The position numbers were made by a program, and so were the translations under genes. A model generated the notes under the pieces. That model made no database searches, was not told the origin of the DNA, and was given only the letters and a program-made list of their open reading frames with translations. DNA of 58,396 nt from Rhodoferax sp. (GTDB lineage: Bacteria; Pseudomonadota; Gammaproteobacteria; Burkholderiales; Burkholderiaceae_C): assembly GCA_008015235.1 (NCBI GenBank), contig SSFF01000044.1:1-58396 (forward strand). Direction: 5' to 3'. Below, piece by piece: positions 25,301 through 34,437 of this stretch (position 1 is the stretch's first letter; every line of letters starts with the position of its first letter).

Positions 25301-26389
25301 TCAGTACAAACGGGACTTCTGGATGGTGGAGCCACCGGCCGGCAAACTGAACAGCATGCCGTCCTCTCCCACCGTCATGGGTCCCTTGAAATGCTGGCCC
25401 GCATCGCCGATGAAGGCCGGATAGGCAAAGCGGAACGGAAGCGGTGGGACCACATGGTTGAACACGAGTTCCTTCACGCCGGCATCGGTGGCCACGGCGG
25501 CGGCTTCCTCGGGGGTGGTGTGGTAATTCAGGATGTCGCGCATGATCTGGGCCGTGTTGGTGATGTTCTTCTGCGTAAACTCTTCTTCGAGCACTTTCAC
25601 CAGTTTGGGCTGCAAGGCTTCGTGGATGAGCAGGTCGGCACCCCTAGCGTTGGCCGCCACTGCGGGCGTCTTCTTGGTGTCGCCGGTGATGACCACCGAG
25701 CGCCCCTTGTAGTCGAAGCGGTAACCCACGGCCGGGTCCACCGGCGAGTGGTCGACACGGAAGGCGGTGATCTTCACGCCCTTGTCGTCCAGGACCACGA
25801 TGGCGTCCGCTTTGTCCTTGGGCCCCAGAACAAAGGGCATGCCTTTGCCGCCACTGCCACCCGGAGGCATGATCTTCGGGCTATGGTGGGCCACGCGGTA
25901 GCCGAAGTCCAGCACATAGGCAGCGCGGAATCCATCGACCACGGTTTCCACGCCCGGTGGGCCGTAGACCGGCGTCGGTGTCTGGAAGGTGCCCAGGCCC
26001 CAGCGCTGCAGCAGGAAGGGGCCCATGCCGTCGATGTGATCGGAATGGAAGTGGGTGAGCAGGATCGCTTCGATCTTGGATGCCGGCAGGCCCATGTAGC
26101 CCAGGTTACGGGCGCTGCCTTCACCGGTGTCGACCACAAACAAGCGATCGCCCGCGATGACCGCCGTGCATGGACCGGCGCGCGTGGGGTCGGGGAAGGG
26201 TGAACCGGTACCGCACAGGCCCACGTGCAAGCCATCGGGCAGGTCGGGAATGACATTGCGCCCCACATTGCGGTGCGCTACCTGCTGCAGGGCTGCGGTG
26301 GCAATCTGGCGCTGGAACACCACGAGCACCGCACCGATGAGCAGCGCAGCGACCAATAGGGCCAGCAGGATCTTGTGCAGACGTTTCAT
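25301..26389 (-). CDS. Metallo-beta-lactamase-fold hydrolase with N-terminal membrane anchor
   Basis: A 362-residue protein. An uncleaved signal or anchor (about 6-25) precedes a metallo-beta-lactamase fold: the dinuclear-metal motif HFHSDH is at 113-118, ITGDT supplies the later Asp, and FNHVVPP the last His. The N-terminal GTGSPFPDPTRAGPC block is like the RNase Z/arylsulfatase-type subgroup. Substrate unknown; a periplasmic esterase or phosphodiesterase is plausible. It is the first gene of the six-gene operon, 17 bases ahead of the dehalogenase. Confidence 0.8.
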   Translation of the reverse strand: MKRLHKILLALLVAALLIGAVLVVFQRQIATAALQQVAHRNVGRNVIPDLPDGLHVGLCGTGSPFPDPTRAGPCTAVIAGDRLFVVDTGEGSARNLGYMGLPASKIEAILLTHFHSDHIDGMGPFLLQRWGLGTFQTPTPVYGPPGVETVVDGFRAAYVLDFGYRVAHHSPKIMPPGGSGGKGMPFVLGPKDKADAIVVLDDKGVKITAFRVDHSPVDPAVGYRFDYKGRSVVITGDTKKTPAVAANARGADLLIHEALQPKLVKVLEEEFTQKNITNTAQIMRDILNYHTTPEEAAAVATDAGVKELVFNHVVPPLPFRFAYPAFIGDAGQHFKGPMTVGEDGMLFSLPAGGSTIQKSRLY

Positions 26390-26536
26390 GAACCGCTTGT
26401 CTCTTGTGCGTCGGAATAGGACGAGTTTATGAAAAAGGTTCAGTTACGTGTTTCAGATTTTTGGCTCTGGGGTAGGGGTGGGCTAATCGAGAAAATTATT
26501 CAATAAAAACAATGGGTTAGGTCGTTGATATGACCC

Positions 26537-26569
26537 AGGAATGCATGGTGGGATACGCCATGCATCCTG
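26537..26569. terminator. Inverted repeat downstream of the FadJ-like gene
   Basis: ATGCATGG (26541-26548) and CCATGCAT (26558-26565) form an eight-pair stem with nearby AGGA/TCCT extension. It lies just after the stop of the FadJ-like gene on the minus strand. No T-run follows, so it may be a Rho-dependent or stability hairpin. The rest of the 190-base gap up to 26389 shows no gene. Confidence 0.4.
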
Positions 26570-26582
26570 TGCGTATTCAGAT

Positions 26583-28742
26583 TCAGTACTTCGGCTGGTA
26601 CTTGCGGATGGCGGCCTTCACGTCATCGCCCAGGGCAAAGCCCTTGCCGTACTTGGCAGCCAATTCGGCAGCGCGGGCTTCGAACGCCTCGACCCCCATG
26701 CCGTAGATGAACTGCATGGCGCCGCCGGTCCAGGCCGGAAAGCCAATGCCGAAGATGGAGCCGATGTTGGCGTCGTGCACGCTGGTTAGCACGTTCTCGC
26801 TCAGGCAGCGCGCCGTCTCCACCGCCTGGCGGTAGAGCAGGCGGTCCTTGAGGTCGGTGATGTCCCATGCGGCATCGGCCTTTTCGAACAGAGGCTTGAG
26901 CTGGGGCCAGAGGAATTTCTTCGCGCCTTTCTCGGCCGGGTATTCGTAGAAGCCGCCACCTCCCGCACGGCCGGGGCGGCTGTGCTCCTTGACCATCTTT
27001 TCCACCACACGCTCACCGGGTGTGACCTCGTAGGTCTTGCCCTCGGCCGCAAAGTCGGCCTTGGTCTGCTCCATGACGTGCAGGGACAGGGTGAGGGCGG
27101 TTTCGTCCAGCACCGCCAGCGGGCCCACGGGCATGCCGGCCTGCATGCCGGCGTTCTCGATGGCAGCGGCCGGAATGCCTTCACCCAACATTGCGGCACC
27201 TTCCATGACAAAGGTACCGAACACACGGCTGGTGAAGAAGCCACGCGAGTCGTTGACCACAATGGGAAACTTGCCCAGGGCCTGCACATAGTCGTAGGCG
27301 CGGGCCACGGTTTCGTCGTCGGTCTCGGCACCCCGGATGATTTCCACCAGCTTCATCTTGTCCACCGGGCTGAAGAAGTGGATGCCGATGAACTTCTTGG
27401 CATCCGTGCTGGCCCTGGCCAGGCCGCTGATGGGCAGGGTGGAGGTGTTGGAGGCGAAGAAGCCGCCGGGGGCCAGCATGGGTTCGGCTTCCTGGGTGAC
27501 CCTGGCCTTGAGTTCGCGGTTTTCGAACACGGCTTCGATGATCAGATCGCAGCCTTGCAAGTCGGCGGCAGACGCGGTGGGCTGGATCAGGCCCAGGATC
27601 TTCTGCTGGGCTTCCACCGTCATGCGGCCTTTGTCCACACGGCCCTGGGTAATCTTGGCGCTGTAGGCCTTGCCCTGTTCGGCCTTTTCCTGGCTCACGT
27701 CCTTGAGCACCGAGGCAATGCCTTTGCTGGCCTGAGCGTAGGCAATGCCCGCGCCCATCATGCCCGCACCCAGCAGGCCCACCTTGGCAGGCTTGAAGCG
27801 GGGCACACCGGCTGGGCGGCTTTGGCCGCTCTTGATGGCGTTGAGGTTGAAGAAGAAGGTGTTGATCATGGCCTTGGCATTGATGCCAGTCATGAGCTTG
27901 GCCAGGTGGCGGCTCTCGATGCGCAGCGCGGTCTCGATGTCCACCTGCAGACCTTCGACCATGCAAGCCATGATGGCTTCTGGCGCCGGGTACAGGCCGC
28001 GCGTATTTTTCTTGATGACGGCTGGGGCCACGGGCAGCATCTGGGCCACGGCCGGGTTCGATGGCAGGCCACCGGGCACCTTGTAGCCCTTGGCTTCCCA
28101 GGGGTGCTGGGCGCTTGGGTTGGCGGCAATCCAGGCCAGGGCCTTGGCGCGCATCTCAGAAGCTGCGTTCTCGCCAGGGGCAACCAGGTCGTGCACCAGG
28201 CCCAGGCCTTTCGCCTCGGAAGGGTTGAAGGTCTTGCCCTCCACCAGGTAAGGCTGCGCACCCATAAGGCCCAGGTGGCGCGTCATCTTGGTCACGCCGC
28301 TGGCGCCGGGCAGCAGGCCCAGGGTCACTTCGGGCAGACCGAACTGGGTCTTCTTGTCGTCGATGGCGATGCGGTGGTGGCCCACCAGCGCCACTTCCCA
28401 ACCGCCGCCCAGCGCAGTGCCGTTGAGCAGGCTGACCACCGGTTTGCCCAGGGTTTCGATGGTGCGGAAGTTGCGCTTGACGCGCTCGATCTCTTCAAAA
28501 ATCTTCGGTGCGTCGCTGGGCTGCAGGCGCATGGCGCCTTTCAGGTCGGCACCGGCAAAGAAGGTGCTCTTGGCGGAGGCCAGGAGGATGCCGCGGATGG
28601 CGTCCTTGTCCTTGATGACCTGTGCTGCCACCTCGCTCATGTCGTCCTGCCACTGCAGACACATGGTATTCACGGGCGAGTTGGGTTCGTCGAAGGTGAT
28701 GGTGGCAATACCGTCGACCAGGGAGTATTGAATTGTTTTCAT
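26583..28742 (-). CDS. 3-hydroxyacyl-CoA dehydrogenase / enoyl-CoA hydratase (FadJ/FadB-like)
   Basis: A 719-residue bifunctional beta-oxidation enzyme. The N-terminal crotonase domain (about 1-190) shows FAGADLKG and GGGWEVAL for the oxyanion hole. The NAD-binding domain begins near residue 320 with GLLGAGMMGAGIAYA, followed by the two 3HCDH C-terminal domains. It hydrates enoyl-CoA and oxidises 3-hydroxyacyl-CoA. The ATG at 28742 gives the family N-terminus (ATITFDEPNSPVN). No strong ribosome binding site is visible, and dispersed repeat copy B lies immediately upstream of the start codon. The thiolase gene is next, 73 bases upstream, so they form a fad-type operon. Confidence 0.93.
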   Translation of the reverse strand: MKTIQYSLVDGIATITFDEPNSPVNTMCLQWQDDMSEVAAQVIKDKDAIRGILLASAKSTFFAGADLKGAMRLQPSDAPKIFEEIERVKRNFRTIETLGKPVVSLLNGTALGGGWEVALVGHHRIAIDDKKTQFGLPEVTLGLLPGASGVTKMTRHLGLMGAQPYLVEGKTFNPSEAKGLGLVHDLVAPGENAASEMRAKALAWIAANPSAQHPWEAKGYKVPGGLPSNPAVAQMLPVAPAVIKKNTRGLYPAPEAIMACMVEGLQVDIETALRIESRHLAKLMTGINAKAMINTFFFNLNAIKSGQSRPAGVPRFKPAKVGLLGAGMMGAGIAYAQASKGIASVLKDVSQEKAEQGKAYSAKITQGRVDKGRMTVEAQQKILGLIQPTASAADLQGCDLIIEAVFENRELKARVTQEAEPMLAPGGFFASNTSTLPISGLARASTDAKKFIGIHFFSPVDKMKLVEIIRGAETDDETVARAYDYVQALGKFPIVVNDSRGFFTSRVFGTFVMEGAAMLGEGIPAAAIENAGMQAGMPVGPLAVLDETALTLSLHVMEQTKADFAAEGKTYEVTPGERVVEKMVKEHSRPGRAGGGGFYEYPAEKGAKKFLWPQLKPLFEKADAAWDITDLKDRLLYRQAVETARCLSENVLTSVHDANIGSIFGIGFPAWTGGAMQFIYGMGVEAFEARAAELAAKYGKGFALGDDVKAAIRKYQPKY

Positions 28743-28743
28743 G

Positions 28744-28800
28744 ATGCTATGGATTTGGTAGCTGCTTGCACAATGAATAAGCGGGCTAGATGGCAATTTG
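28744..28800 (+). repeat. Dispersed ~57-bp repeat, copy B (between thiolase and FadJ-like genes)
   Basis: One of the best-conserved copies: it starts ATGCTATGG, has TAGCTGCTTGCACAATG in the core, GCGGGCTAG at the family spacing and ends CAATTTG, 57 bases in all. It fills most of the 73-base intergenic gap and stops one base before the start codon of the FadJ-like gene, on the opposite strand. Confidence 0.75.
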
Positions 28801-28815
28801 GCATGTACACGCCGC

Positions 28816-30021
28816 TTACAGGCGTTCGACGATGGTGGCAATGCCCATGCCACCACCCACGCACAGCGTGGCCAGGCCGTAGCGCAGGCCTCGGCGGTGC
28901 AGCTCGTCAATCAACGTGCCCAGGATCATGGCGCCGGTAGCGCCCAGCGGGTGGCCCATGGCAATGGCGCCGCCGTTCACGTTCACCTTGTCGTGCGGCA
29001 CTTTCATTTCCTTCATGAAGCGCATGACCACCGAGGCAAAGGCCTCATTCACTTCAAACAGGTCAATCTGGTCAATAGTCAGTCCCGCCTTGGCCAGCGC
29101 CTTGCGGGCCGAGGGCATGGGACCGGTGAGCATGATGGTGGGGTCGGCACCGGACAGCGCGGTGGCCACGATGCGGGCGCGCGGCTGCAGGTTGTGTGCC
29201 TTGGCAGCGGCCTCGTTGCCAATGAGCACAGCGGCGGCGCCATCAACGATGCCCGAGGAGTTGCCGGCGTGGTGCACATGGTGGATGCGCTCTACCTGAG
29301 GGTAGCGCGTCAGGGCCACGGCATCAAAGCCCATCGCGCCCATCTGTTCGAATGCGGGCTTGAGGGTCGCGAGGCCTTCGAGCGTGGTGTTGGGCTTGAT
29401 GAACTCGTCTTTGGCCAAAATGCTCTGGCCCAGGAAGTCTTTCACGGGTACTACGGAGCGGTCAAAGTAGCCTGCGGCCTGGGCCTTGGTGGCGCGGCGT
29501 TGGGATTCCAGCGCGAAGGCGTCCACGTCCTGGCGGGTAAAGCCTTCCAGGGTGGCAATCAGGTCGGCACCGATGCCCTGCGGCACAAAGGCGGTCTGCG
29601 AGTTGGTTTCGGGGTCCATGGCCCAGGCGCCGCCGTCGGAGCCGATCGGTACCCGGCTCATGCTTTCCACACCACCGGCCACCACCAGGTCTTCCCAACC
29701 CGAGCGCACCTTCTGTGCCGCCATGTTCACGGCTTCCAGACCCGAAGCACAGAAGCGGTTGACCTGCACGCCGGCAGCCTGGAAGTCCCAGCCGGCCTTG
29801 AGTGCGGCCACTTTGGGCAACACAGCCCCCTGGTCGCCCACGGGCGAGACGATGCCCATGACGACGTCGTCCACGCGGGCGGTGTCGAAGCCATTGCGTT
29901 GCTGCAGGTCGTTCAGCAGACCCGCCAGCAGGTTCACAGGTTTGACCTCGTGCAGGCTGCCGTCTTTCTTGCCTTTGCCGCGCGGCGTGCGGATGGCGTC
30001 AAACACAAATGCTTCGGTCAT
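28816..30021 (-). CDS. Acetyl-CoA C-acyltransferase (thiolase, FadI/FadA-like)
   Basis: A 401-residue thiolase. The acylated Cys is Cys91 in [11 protein letters not shown], the His is in [11 protein letters not shown] and the second catalytic Cys is in LCVGGGMG close to the C-terminus. It cleaves 3-ketoacyl-CoA to acetyl-CoA and a shortened acyl-CoA. AGGAG six bases upstream fixes the ATG at 30021. It precedes the FadJ-like gene and is divergent from an acyl-CoA dehydrogenase, so three successive steps of beta-oxidation lie together. Confidence 0.93.
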   Translation of the reverse strand: MTEAFVFDAIRTPRGKGKKDGSLHEVKPVNLLAGLLNDLQQRNGFDTARVDDVVMGIVSPVGDQGAVLPKVAALKAGWDFQAAGVQVNRFCASGLEAVNMAAQKVRSGWEDLVVAGGVESMSRVPIGSDGGAWAMDPETNSQTAFVPQGIGADLIATLEGFTRQDVDAFALESQRRATKAQAAGYFDRSVVPVKDFLGQSILAKDEFIKPNTTLEGLATLKPAFEQMGAMGFDAVALTRYPQVERIHHVHHAGNSSGIVDGAAAVLIGNEAAAKAHNLQPRARIVATALSGADPTIMLTGPMPSARKALAKAGLTIDQIDLFEVNEAFASVVMRFMKEMKVPHDKVNVNGGAIAMGHPLGATGAMILGTLIDELHRRGLRYGLATLCVGGGMGIATIVERL

Positions 30022-30077
30022 GGGGGCTCCTAGGTTGGCTGATGGGATGGTCAAAGGCACGCGCGCAGACGCAAACC

Positions 30078-30089
30078 GAACGACCGTTC
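30078..30089. promoter_or_regulatory. Possible regulator operator in the divergent beta-oxidation promoter
   Basis: GAAC (30078-30081) and GTTC (30086-30089) flank a four-base centre. This resembles operators of TetR-type fatty-acid regulators such as PsrA. It sits in the 151-base gap between thiolase and acyl-CoA dehydrogenase, with TATAGT at 30099-30104. Confidence 0.3.
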
Positions 30090-30172
30090 AATTTGGAGTA
30101 TAGTTCTTTTTACCAAGCATCTGCTTTGCATAAATAATTTCCTTCACGACCATTCCAAACAGAGGTACCACC

Positions 30173-31336
30173 ATGATCGAACGCACCTTGTTCAGCTCCG
30201 ACCACGAATCCTTTCGCGACAGTTTTCGCAAGTTCATGGACAAAGAGATTGCGCCCTTCCACGCCGAATGGGAAGAGCAGGGCTATGTGGCCCGCGAGGT
30301 CTGGAACAAGGCCGGTGAAAACGGTTACCTGTGCATGACCATGCCCGAGCAGTACGGCGGCTCCGAGGCCGACAAGCTGTACTCGGTGATTCAGATGGAA
30401 GAGCTGGCCCGGGGTGGTTTCTCCGGCATCGGCTTCGGGCTGCACAGCGAAATCGTGGCGCCGTACATCCTGCACTACGGTACCGAAGAACAGAAGGCCA
30501 AGTACCTACCCAAGCTGGCTTCGGGCGAAATGGTGGGTGCCATCGCCATGAGCGAACCCGCCGCCGGCTCCGACCTGCAGGGTGTGAAGACAACCGCCAT
30601 CGAGCAAGCCGACGGCAGCTACCTGCTCAACGGCAGCAAGACCTTCATCACCAACGGCTGGCATGCCGACCTGGTCATCGTGGTGGCAAAGACCAACCCC
30701 GCCGCCGGCGGCAAGGGCACCAGCCTGATGCTGGTGGAGCGCGGCATGCCCGGCTTCTCGGTGGGCAAGCGTCTGAAGAAAGTGGGCATGAAGGCGCAGG
30801 ACACGTCCGAGCTGTTCTTCGACAACGTGAAGCTCGGCCCCGAGCACGTGTTGGGTGGCGAAGCCTGGAAGAACAAGGGTTTCATCTGCCTCATGCAGGA
30901 GCTGCCCTGGGAGCGTCTGCAAATCGCCATCGGTGCCGTGGCGTCAAGCCAAGCGGCCATCGACGGCACGGTGGAATATGTGAAAGAACGCAAGGTGTTT
31001 GGCCAGCCTGTGGCCGCATTTCAGAACACCCGCTACAAGCTCGCCGAGATGCAGACCGAGGTTCAGGTCGCGCGCGTGTTCGTGGACAAGTGCTGCGAGC
31101 TGATCTGCAAGGACCAGCTCGACACCGCCACCGCCAGCATGGCCAAGTACTGGACCACCGACCTGCAGTGCAAGGTCATGGACGAATGCGTGCAGCTGTT
31201 CGGGGGCTACGGCTACATGTGGGAATACCCCATTGCCCGCGCCTATGCCGACGCCCGCGTGCAGCGCATCTACGGCGGCACCAACGAGATCATGAAAGAG
31301 GTCATCACCCGTTCCATGGGGCTGGGCGGCAAATAG
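30173..31336 (+). CDS. Acyl-CoA dehydrogenase
   Basis: A 387-residue flavoprotein. Family blocks AMSEPAAGSDLQG (FAD/substrate), FITNGWHADLV, and the C-terminal YGGTNEIMKEVI with the catalytic Glu are present. It oxidises acyl-CoA to enoyl-CoA and passes electrons to ETF, feeding the FadJ-like hydratase. Chain-length preference cannot be told. It is transcribed divergently from the thiolase gene across a 151-base gap that probably holds both promoters. Confidence 0.93.
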   Translation: MIERTLFSSDHESFRDSFRKFMDKEIAPFHAEWEEQGYVAREVWNKAGENGYLCMTMPEQYGGSEADKLYSVIQMEELARGGFSGIGFGLHSEIVAPYILHYGTEEQKAKYLPKLASGEMVGAIAMSEPAAGSDLQGVKTTAIEQADGSYLLNGSKTFITNGWHADLVIVVAKTNPAAGGKGTSLMLVERGMPGFSVGKRLKKVGMKAQDTSELFFDNVKLGPEHVLGGEAWKNKGFICLMQELPWERLQIAIGAVASSQAAIDGTVEYVKERKVFGQPVAAFQNTRYKLAEMQTEVQVARVFVDKCCELICKDQLDTATASMAKYWTTDLQCKVMDECVQLFGGYGYMWEYPIARAYADARVQRIYGGTNEIMKEVITRSMGLGGK

Positions 31337-31355
31337 GCTGAATGAACGTGGGAAG

Positions 31356-31380
31356 CTGGGCTGCCAACGAGGTAGCCCAG
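31356..31380. terminator. Hairpin between convergent acyl-CoA dehydrogenase and cheY
   Basis: CTGGGCT (31356-31362) and AGCCCAG (31374-31380) form a seven-pair stem with an 11-base loop in the 48-base convergent gap. No T-run is present on either side, so termination is only likely. Confidence 0.4.
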
Positions 31381-31384
31381 GCTG

Positions 31385-31774
31385 CTATGCCAGCGCCAGG
31401 CGCTTGCAAATGTTGATGACCTTGTCTTCCAGCACAGACTTGCTAAAGGGCTTGACGATGTAACCAGCTGCGCCTTTTTGCGCGGCCAGGACGATATCTT
31501 CCTTGCGGGCTTCGGCGGTCACCATTAGGAACGGAATGTGCTTCAGCCCCTCGTCCGCCTTGACCGCTTCCAGCAACTGAAAGCCGTTGAGGTTGGGCAT
31601 GTTGATGTCGCACACCACAAAGTCAAAAGATTGCGCGCGCAGCTTGTGCAATGCGATGGCGCCATCTTCGGCCTCCGATGTATTGGAAAAACCGCTGTCC
31701 TTGAGCAAGTTGCAGATGATCCGGCGCATGGTGGAAAAGTCATCCACGACCAGAAATCGAAGCTTGTCGTTCAT
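31385..31774 (-). CDS. cheY: Chemotaxis response regulator CheY
   Basis: A 129-residue single receiver domain. The acidic pair Asp11-Asp12, the phosphorylated Asp56 (CDINMP), Thr86 and Lys108 (VKPF) are all present, and the chain matches the flagellar CheY type (FSTMRRIICNLLKDSGF). Phospho-CheY binds FliM and changes flagellar rotation. It is the last gene of the minus-strand set receiver-cheZ-cheY; cheZ precedes it by 53 bases, the reverse of the usual cheY-cheZ order. Confidence 0.93.
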   Translation of the reverse strand: MNDKLRFLVVDDFSTMRRIICNLLKDSGFSNTSEAEDGAIALHKLRAQSFDFVVCDINMPNLNGFQLLEAVKADEGLKHIPFLMVTAEARKEDIVLAAQKGAAGYIVKPFSKSVLEDKVINICKRLALA

Positions 31775-31827
31775 TTATAGCCTTTGGTGGTTCGTCGTGG
31801 TACAGGGGGTACACATCCACAGGGCAT

Positions 31828-32457
31828 TCAAAAGCCCATGGATGCCAGCAGGTCATCCACGTCCTCTTGCTGCAGGGCTTTGGAGGCAGATTGCGGGCCA
31901 TGGAGCTGGTGCGTTTCACCGGTGTAGTCCTCTGCCTTCACTGCAACGCAGTCTGCGGTTGCGGGTGCGCTGTCTATCAGCAACTGCACCAACTGCAACT
32001 CGGTGCGATTGATGATGTCGATAACCTTCTTGATGACCTGGCCTGAAAGGTCCTGAAAATCCTGCGCCATCATGATGTCGCTGAGGATTTCACCCTGGCG
32101 CTCGGCAAAACTCGACATGCTGCCGGCGAATTTTCCGCACACACCGAGAAGGGCGCGCGCACGCTCCATCGACATGTCTTCGGATGCTGCCATTCGGGCG
32201 AGCGACTGCTCCAGTTCGTCGCCGCGACGGCACAGGTCATCGCAATCGGGTTTGGCCGCGTCGACGAGGTTCAGGACCTTGTTTGCTGCGTTCTCCGTCA
32301 TCTTCCCCACGTGCGATAGTCGGTCGCGTGCATTGGGGAACTCCTCGACAATCTGGTGCAGTTCGGTACTGCCTCCGAGGATGGTGAAGGCTTCGTGCAT
32401 TTCACGGGTAATGCTCCCAAGCCGGGCAAAGGCTTCTTCGCGTGTCAGGGTCGCCAT
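31828..32457 (-). CDS. cheZ: CheY-P phosphatase CheZ
   Basis: A 209-residue protein. The long helical region ends in the catalytic block AQDFQDLSGQVIKKV (Asp and Gln that attack phospho-CheY), and the far C-terminus DDLLASMGF is the CheY-binding peptide. A variable linker joins them. Presence of CheZ is typical of beta- and gammaproteobacteria. It lies between a lone receiver and cheY. Confidence 0.93.
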   Translation of the reverse strand: MATLTREEAFARLGSITREMHEAFTILGGSTELHQIVEEFPNARDRLSHVGKMTENAANKVLNLVDAAKPDCDDLCRRGDELEQSLARMAASEDMSMERARALLGVCGKFAGSMSSFAERQGEILSDIMMAQDFQDLSGQVIKKVIDIINRTELQLVQLLIDSAPATADCVAVKAEDYTGETHQLHGPQSASKALQQEDVDDLLASMGF

Positions 32458-32490
32458 GCTTGCTGTTCTTTCGGGGTAATGGCTTTGTGT

Positions 32491-32868
32491 TCAGAGCGTG
32501 CCGTGCTGTGTGACGGTGTCGGACATGAGTTCCACCAATTTCGGAATGTCCGTGGCCTTGTCGAACACCCAGTCGGCCCCCAGCTCCTTGCACTTCAATC
32601 GGGTGAACGTATCGTTGCTGTTGGTGAGGATGGCCACCTGCATGTGCGGACACAGTCTCTTAAAATCCTTCAAGCGGTTCAAGGCATTCCCATCGGGAAG
32701 GTTGACGTCCAGGACCATGAAGTCCGGGTTATGGGATCGCAGCAATGTCTCGGCCTCAACCAAACTGGTGGCAGGCAGTATGTTGAAGCTGGGATCTATT
32801 TCCACGACCCATTCTGCAAGGCGCAACAGGATCAGCTCGGAATCTTCGACATGGATGATGGTTTTCAT
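32491..32868 (-). CDS. Single-domain response regulator (receiver only)
   Basis: A 125-residue receiver with phospho-acceptor Asp54 (MVLDVNLPDG), but with Glu-Asp (HVED) in the acidic pocket and a DKAT block where CheY has KP. It has no output domain. It may act as a phosphate sink or in a phosphorelay. It is first in the cheZ-cheY set and divergent from the histidine kinase gene (99 bases apart), so it may belong to either system. Confidence 0.85.
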   Translation of the reverse strand: MKTIIHVEDSELILLRLAEWVVEIDPSFNILPATSLVEAETLLRSHNPDFMVLDVNLPDGNALNRLKDFKRLCPHMQVAILTNSNDTFTRLKCKELGADWVFDKATDIPKLVELMSDTVTQHGTL

Positions 32869-32967
32869 GTCCCTAATCTTCGCGTTGTTCCGGCTTTCAG
32901 ACCATCAGACGGGGCTGATTTGCGTGTAGGGATCGCCTGACAGACCGCTTGAAAACAGGCCACTACA

Positions 32968-34437
32968 ATGCATTTGACCGGCGTGTCTGCACGCTTTCCA
33001 GGGAGCACGAACTTGACCAGCAACTGCAATGTACTGATCGTTGACGATGATCCGATCAATCAGCGGCTAGTTGGGTTGATACTTGACAAGGCAGGTATCT
33101 CCCATGCTTCGGCTGCGACTGGAGAGGATGCCATTACGCAGGCACGGCAGCTTCACCCCTTGGTGATCCTGATGGATGTGGTGATGCCCGGTATGGGTGG
33201 CTATGCCGCCTGTGAAGCGATCAAGGCGCACCATTCGACCAGTGGTATTCCCGTCGTGTTTGTGACTGCCAGCGATGACCTGGAGAGTGAATCGCGTTGT
33301 TTTGAAGTGGGAGGGGCCGATTTTGTCCGCAAACCATTTGCAGCGGCCACCTTATTGGCAAGAGTCAGGAATCAGATCGCTATTTCCGCCGAACGAAGGC
33401 GACTCGAGGGCATGTTCCGGGATGTCATCGAATACGCACCGGTGGTCTTTCTGATCACCGACCTTTCCGGGCAGATCATGACGACCAACGCTTTGGCCTT
33501 GTCCTGCTTTGGTGCATCGCGCAGCGAATTGATCGACTCTCCTCTCAGCCGCTGGATTCCATCCATCACCAGCCATATTCAGTTGGGCCCCACGCCCGTG
33601 CATGCGGGGCAGTTCGAGCTGGAATGTTGCCGTGCCGACGGCTCACGTTTCCCGGCCGACATCATCGTTGGCAACTTGCGCGGAACCCAACGGCCCATGG
33701 ACCTTTTCATTGTGCGCAATATCGAACAACGGCACCGTGTCATGAAAGAGCTGCACGATTCGCAAAGTCGTTTGCGGGAGCTTGGCGCCATCAACGAACT
33801 GGCGCGCGAAAACGAACGCAAGCGCATTGCACGCGAGGTGCATGATGAACTGGGGCAGGTCATGACTGCGTTGCGAATGGACCTGTCCATGTTGGACATG
33901 CTGCACGGTGAAGAGTTGCCCAAGCTGCGAGGCAAGGTGCAGTCCATGAAAACCTTGGTGGACCGTGCCATTTCGGGCGTACGGCACATTGCAAGCAACT
34001 TGCGCCCACCGGCGCTCGACATGGGGTTGGGCGCGGCCGTTGAATGGCAGGTGTCGGAACTCAAGCGCTTGGGTCAGATCGAGGTGAACCTCAACTTGGA
34101 AGGCTTGTCGCAAGGTCTGCAGGACGACCGTGCCATGACCGTGTACCGCATCGTCCAGGAGTCACTGAACAACATTGCGAAGTATGCGCAGGCTCAATCC
34201 GTAGATGTGCTCTTACGTTTGGACAAGGATGGCAGCCTAGTACTGAGCATACGCGACGATGGCGTGGGCTTTGACCGACAGGCAGTGTCTTCGCAGCGGT
34301 CTTTCGGGCTTCTGGGGATGCACGAGCGTGCATTGAGCATCGGTGGTGATTTGGTCGTGGAAAGTGCGCCATGGCAGGGAACCCATGTGCATGCCCGCTT
34401 CCCATGGAACCGAGTGGAAGAGGTGGCGCATGATTAA
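32968..34437 (+). CDS. Histidine kinase with N-terminal receiver and PAS domains (NarL-type partner)
   Basis: A 489-residue cytoplasmic protein with no membrane segment. A receiver domain (about 20-140, phospho-acceptor Asp70 in LMDVVMPG) is followed by a PAS domain (about 150-265), then a HisKA_3 dimerisation domain with the phospho-His in REVHDELGQV (about residue 290) and a HATPase domain ending with FGLLGMHERA. The order REC-PAS-HK means the kinase is itself controlled by phosphorylation from another kinase or by a lone receiver. It overlaps the following LuxR-type regulator gene by eight bases, which is its obvious target. Confidence 0.88.
   Translation: MHLTGVSARFPGSTNLTSNCNVLIVDDDPINQRLVGLILDKAGISHASAATGEDAITQARQLHPLVILMDVVMPGMGGYAACEAIKAHHSTSGIPVVFVTASDDLESESRCFEVGGADFVRKPFAAATLLARVRNQIAISAERRRLEGMFRDVIEYAPVVFLITDLSGQIMTTNALALSCFGASRSELIDSPLSRWIPSITSHIQLGPTPVHAGQFELECCRADGSRFPADIIVGNLRGTQRPMDLFIVRNIEQRHRVMKELHDSQSRLRELGAINELARENERKRIAREVHDELGQVMTALRMDLSMLDMLHGEELPKLRGKVQSMKTLVDRAISGVRHIASNLRPPALDMGLGAAVEWQVSELKRLGQIEVNLNLEGLSQGLQDDRAMTVYRIVQESLNNIAKYAQAQSVDVLLRLDKDGSLVLSIRDDGVGFDRQAVSSQRSFGLLGMHERALSIGGDLVVESAPWQGTHVHARFPWNRVEEVAHD

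Noticed and set aside
26982..28940. A very long open frame (over 600 codons) opposite the FadJ-like gene
   Set aside because: Its translation is rich in His, Gly and Gln with no motifs; it is the antisense shadow of a GC-rich gene with full FadJ motifs on the other strand.
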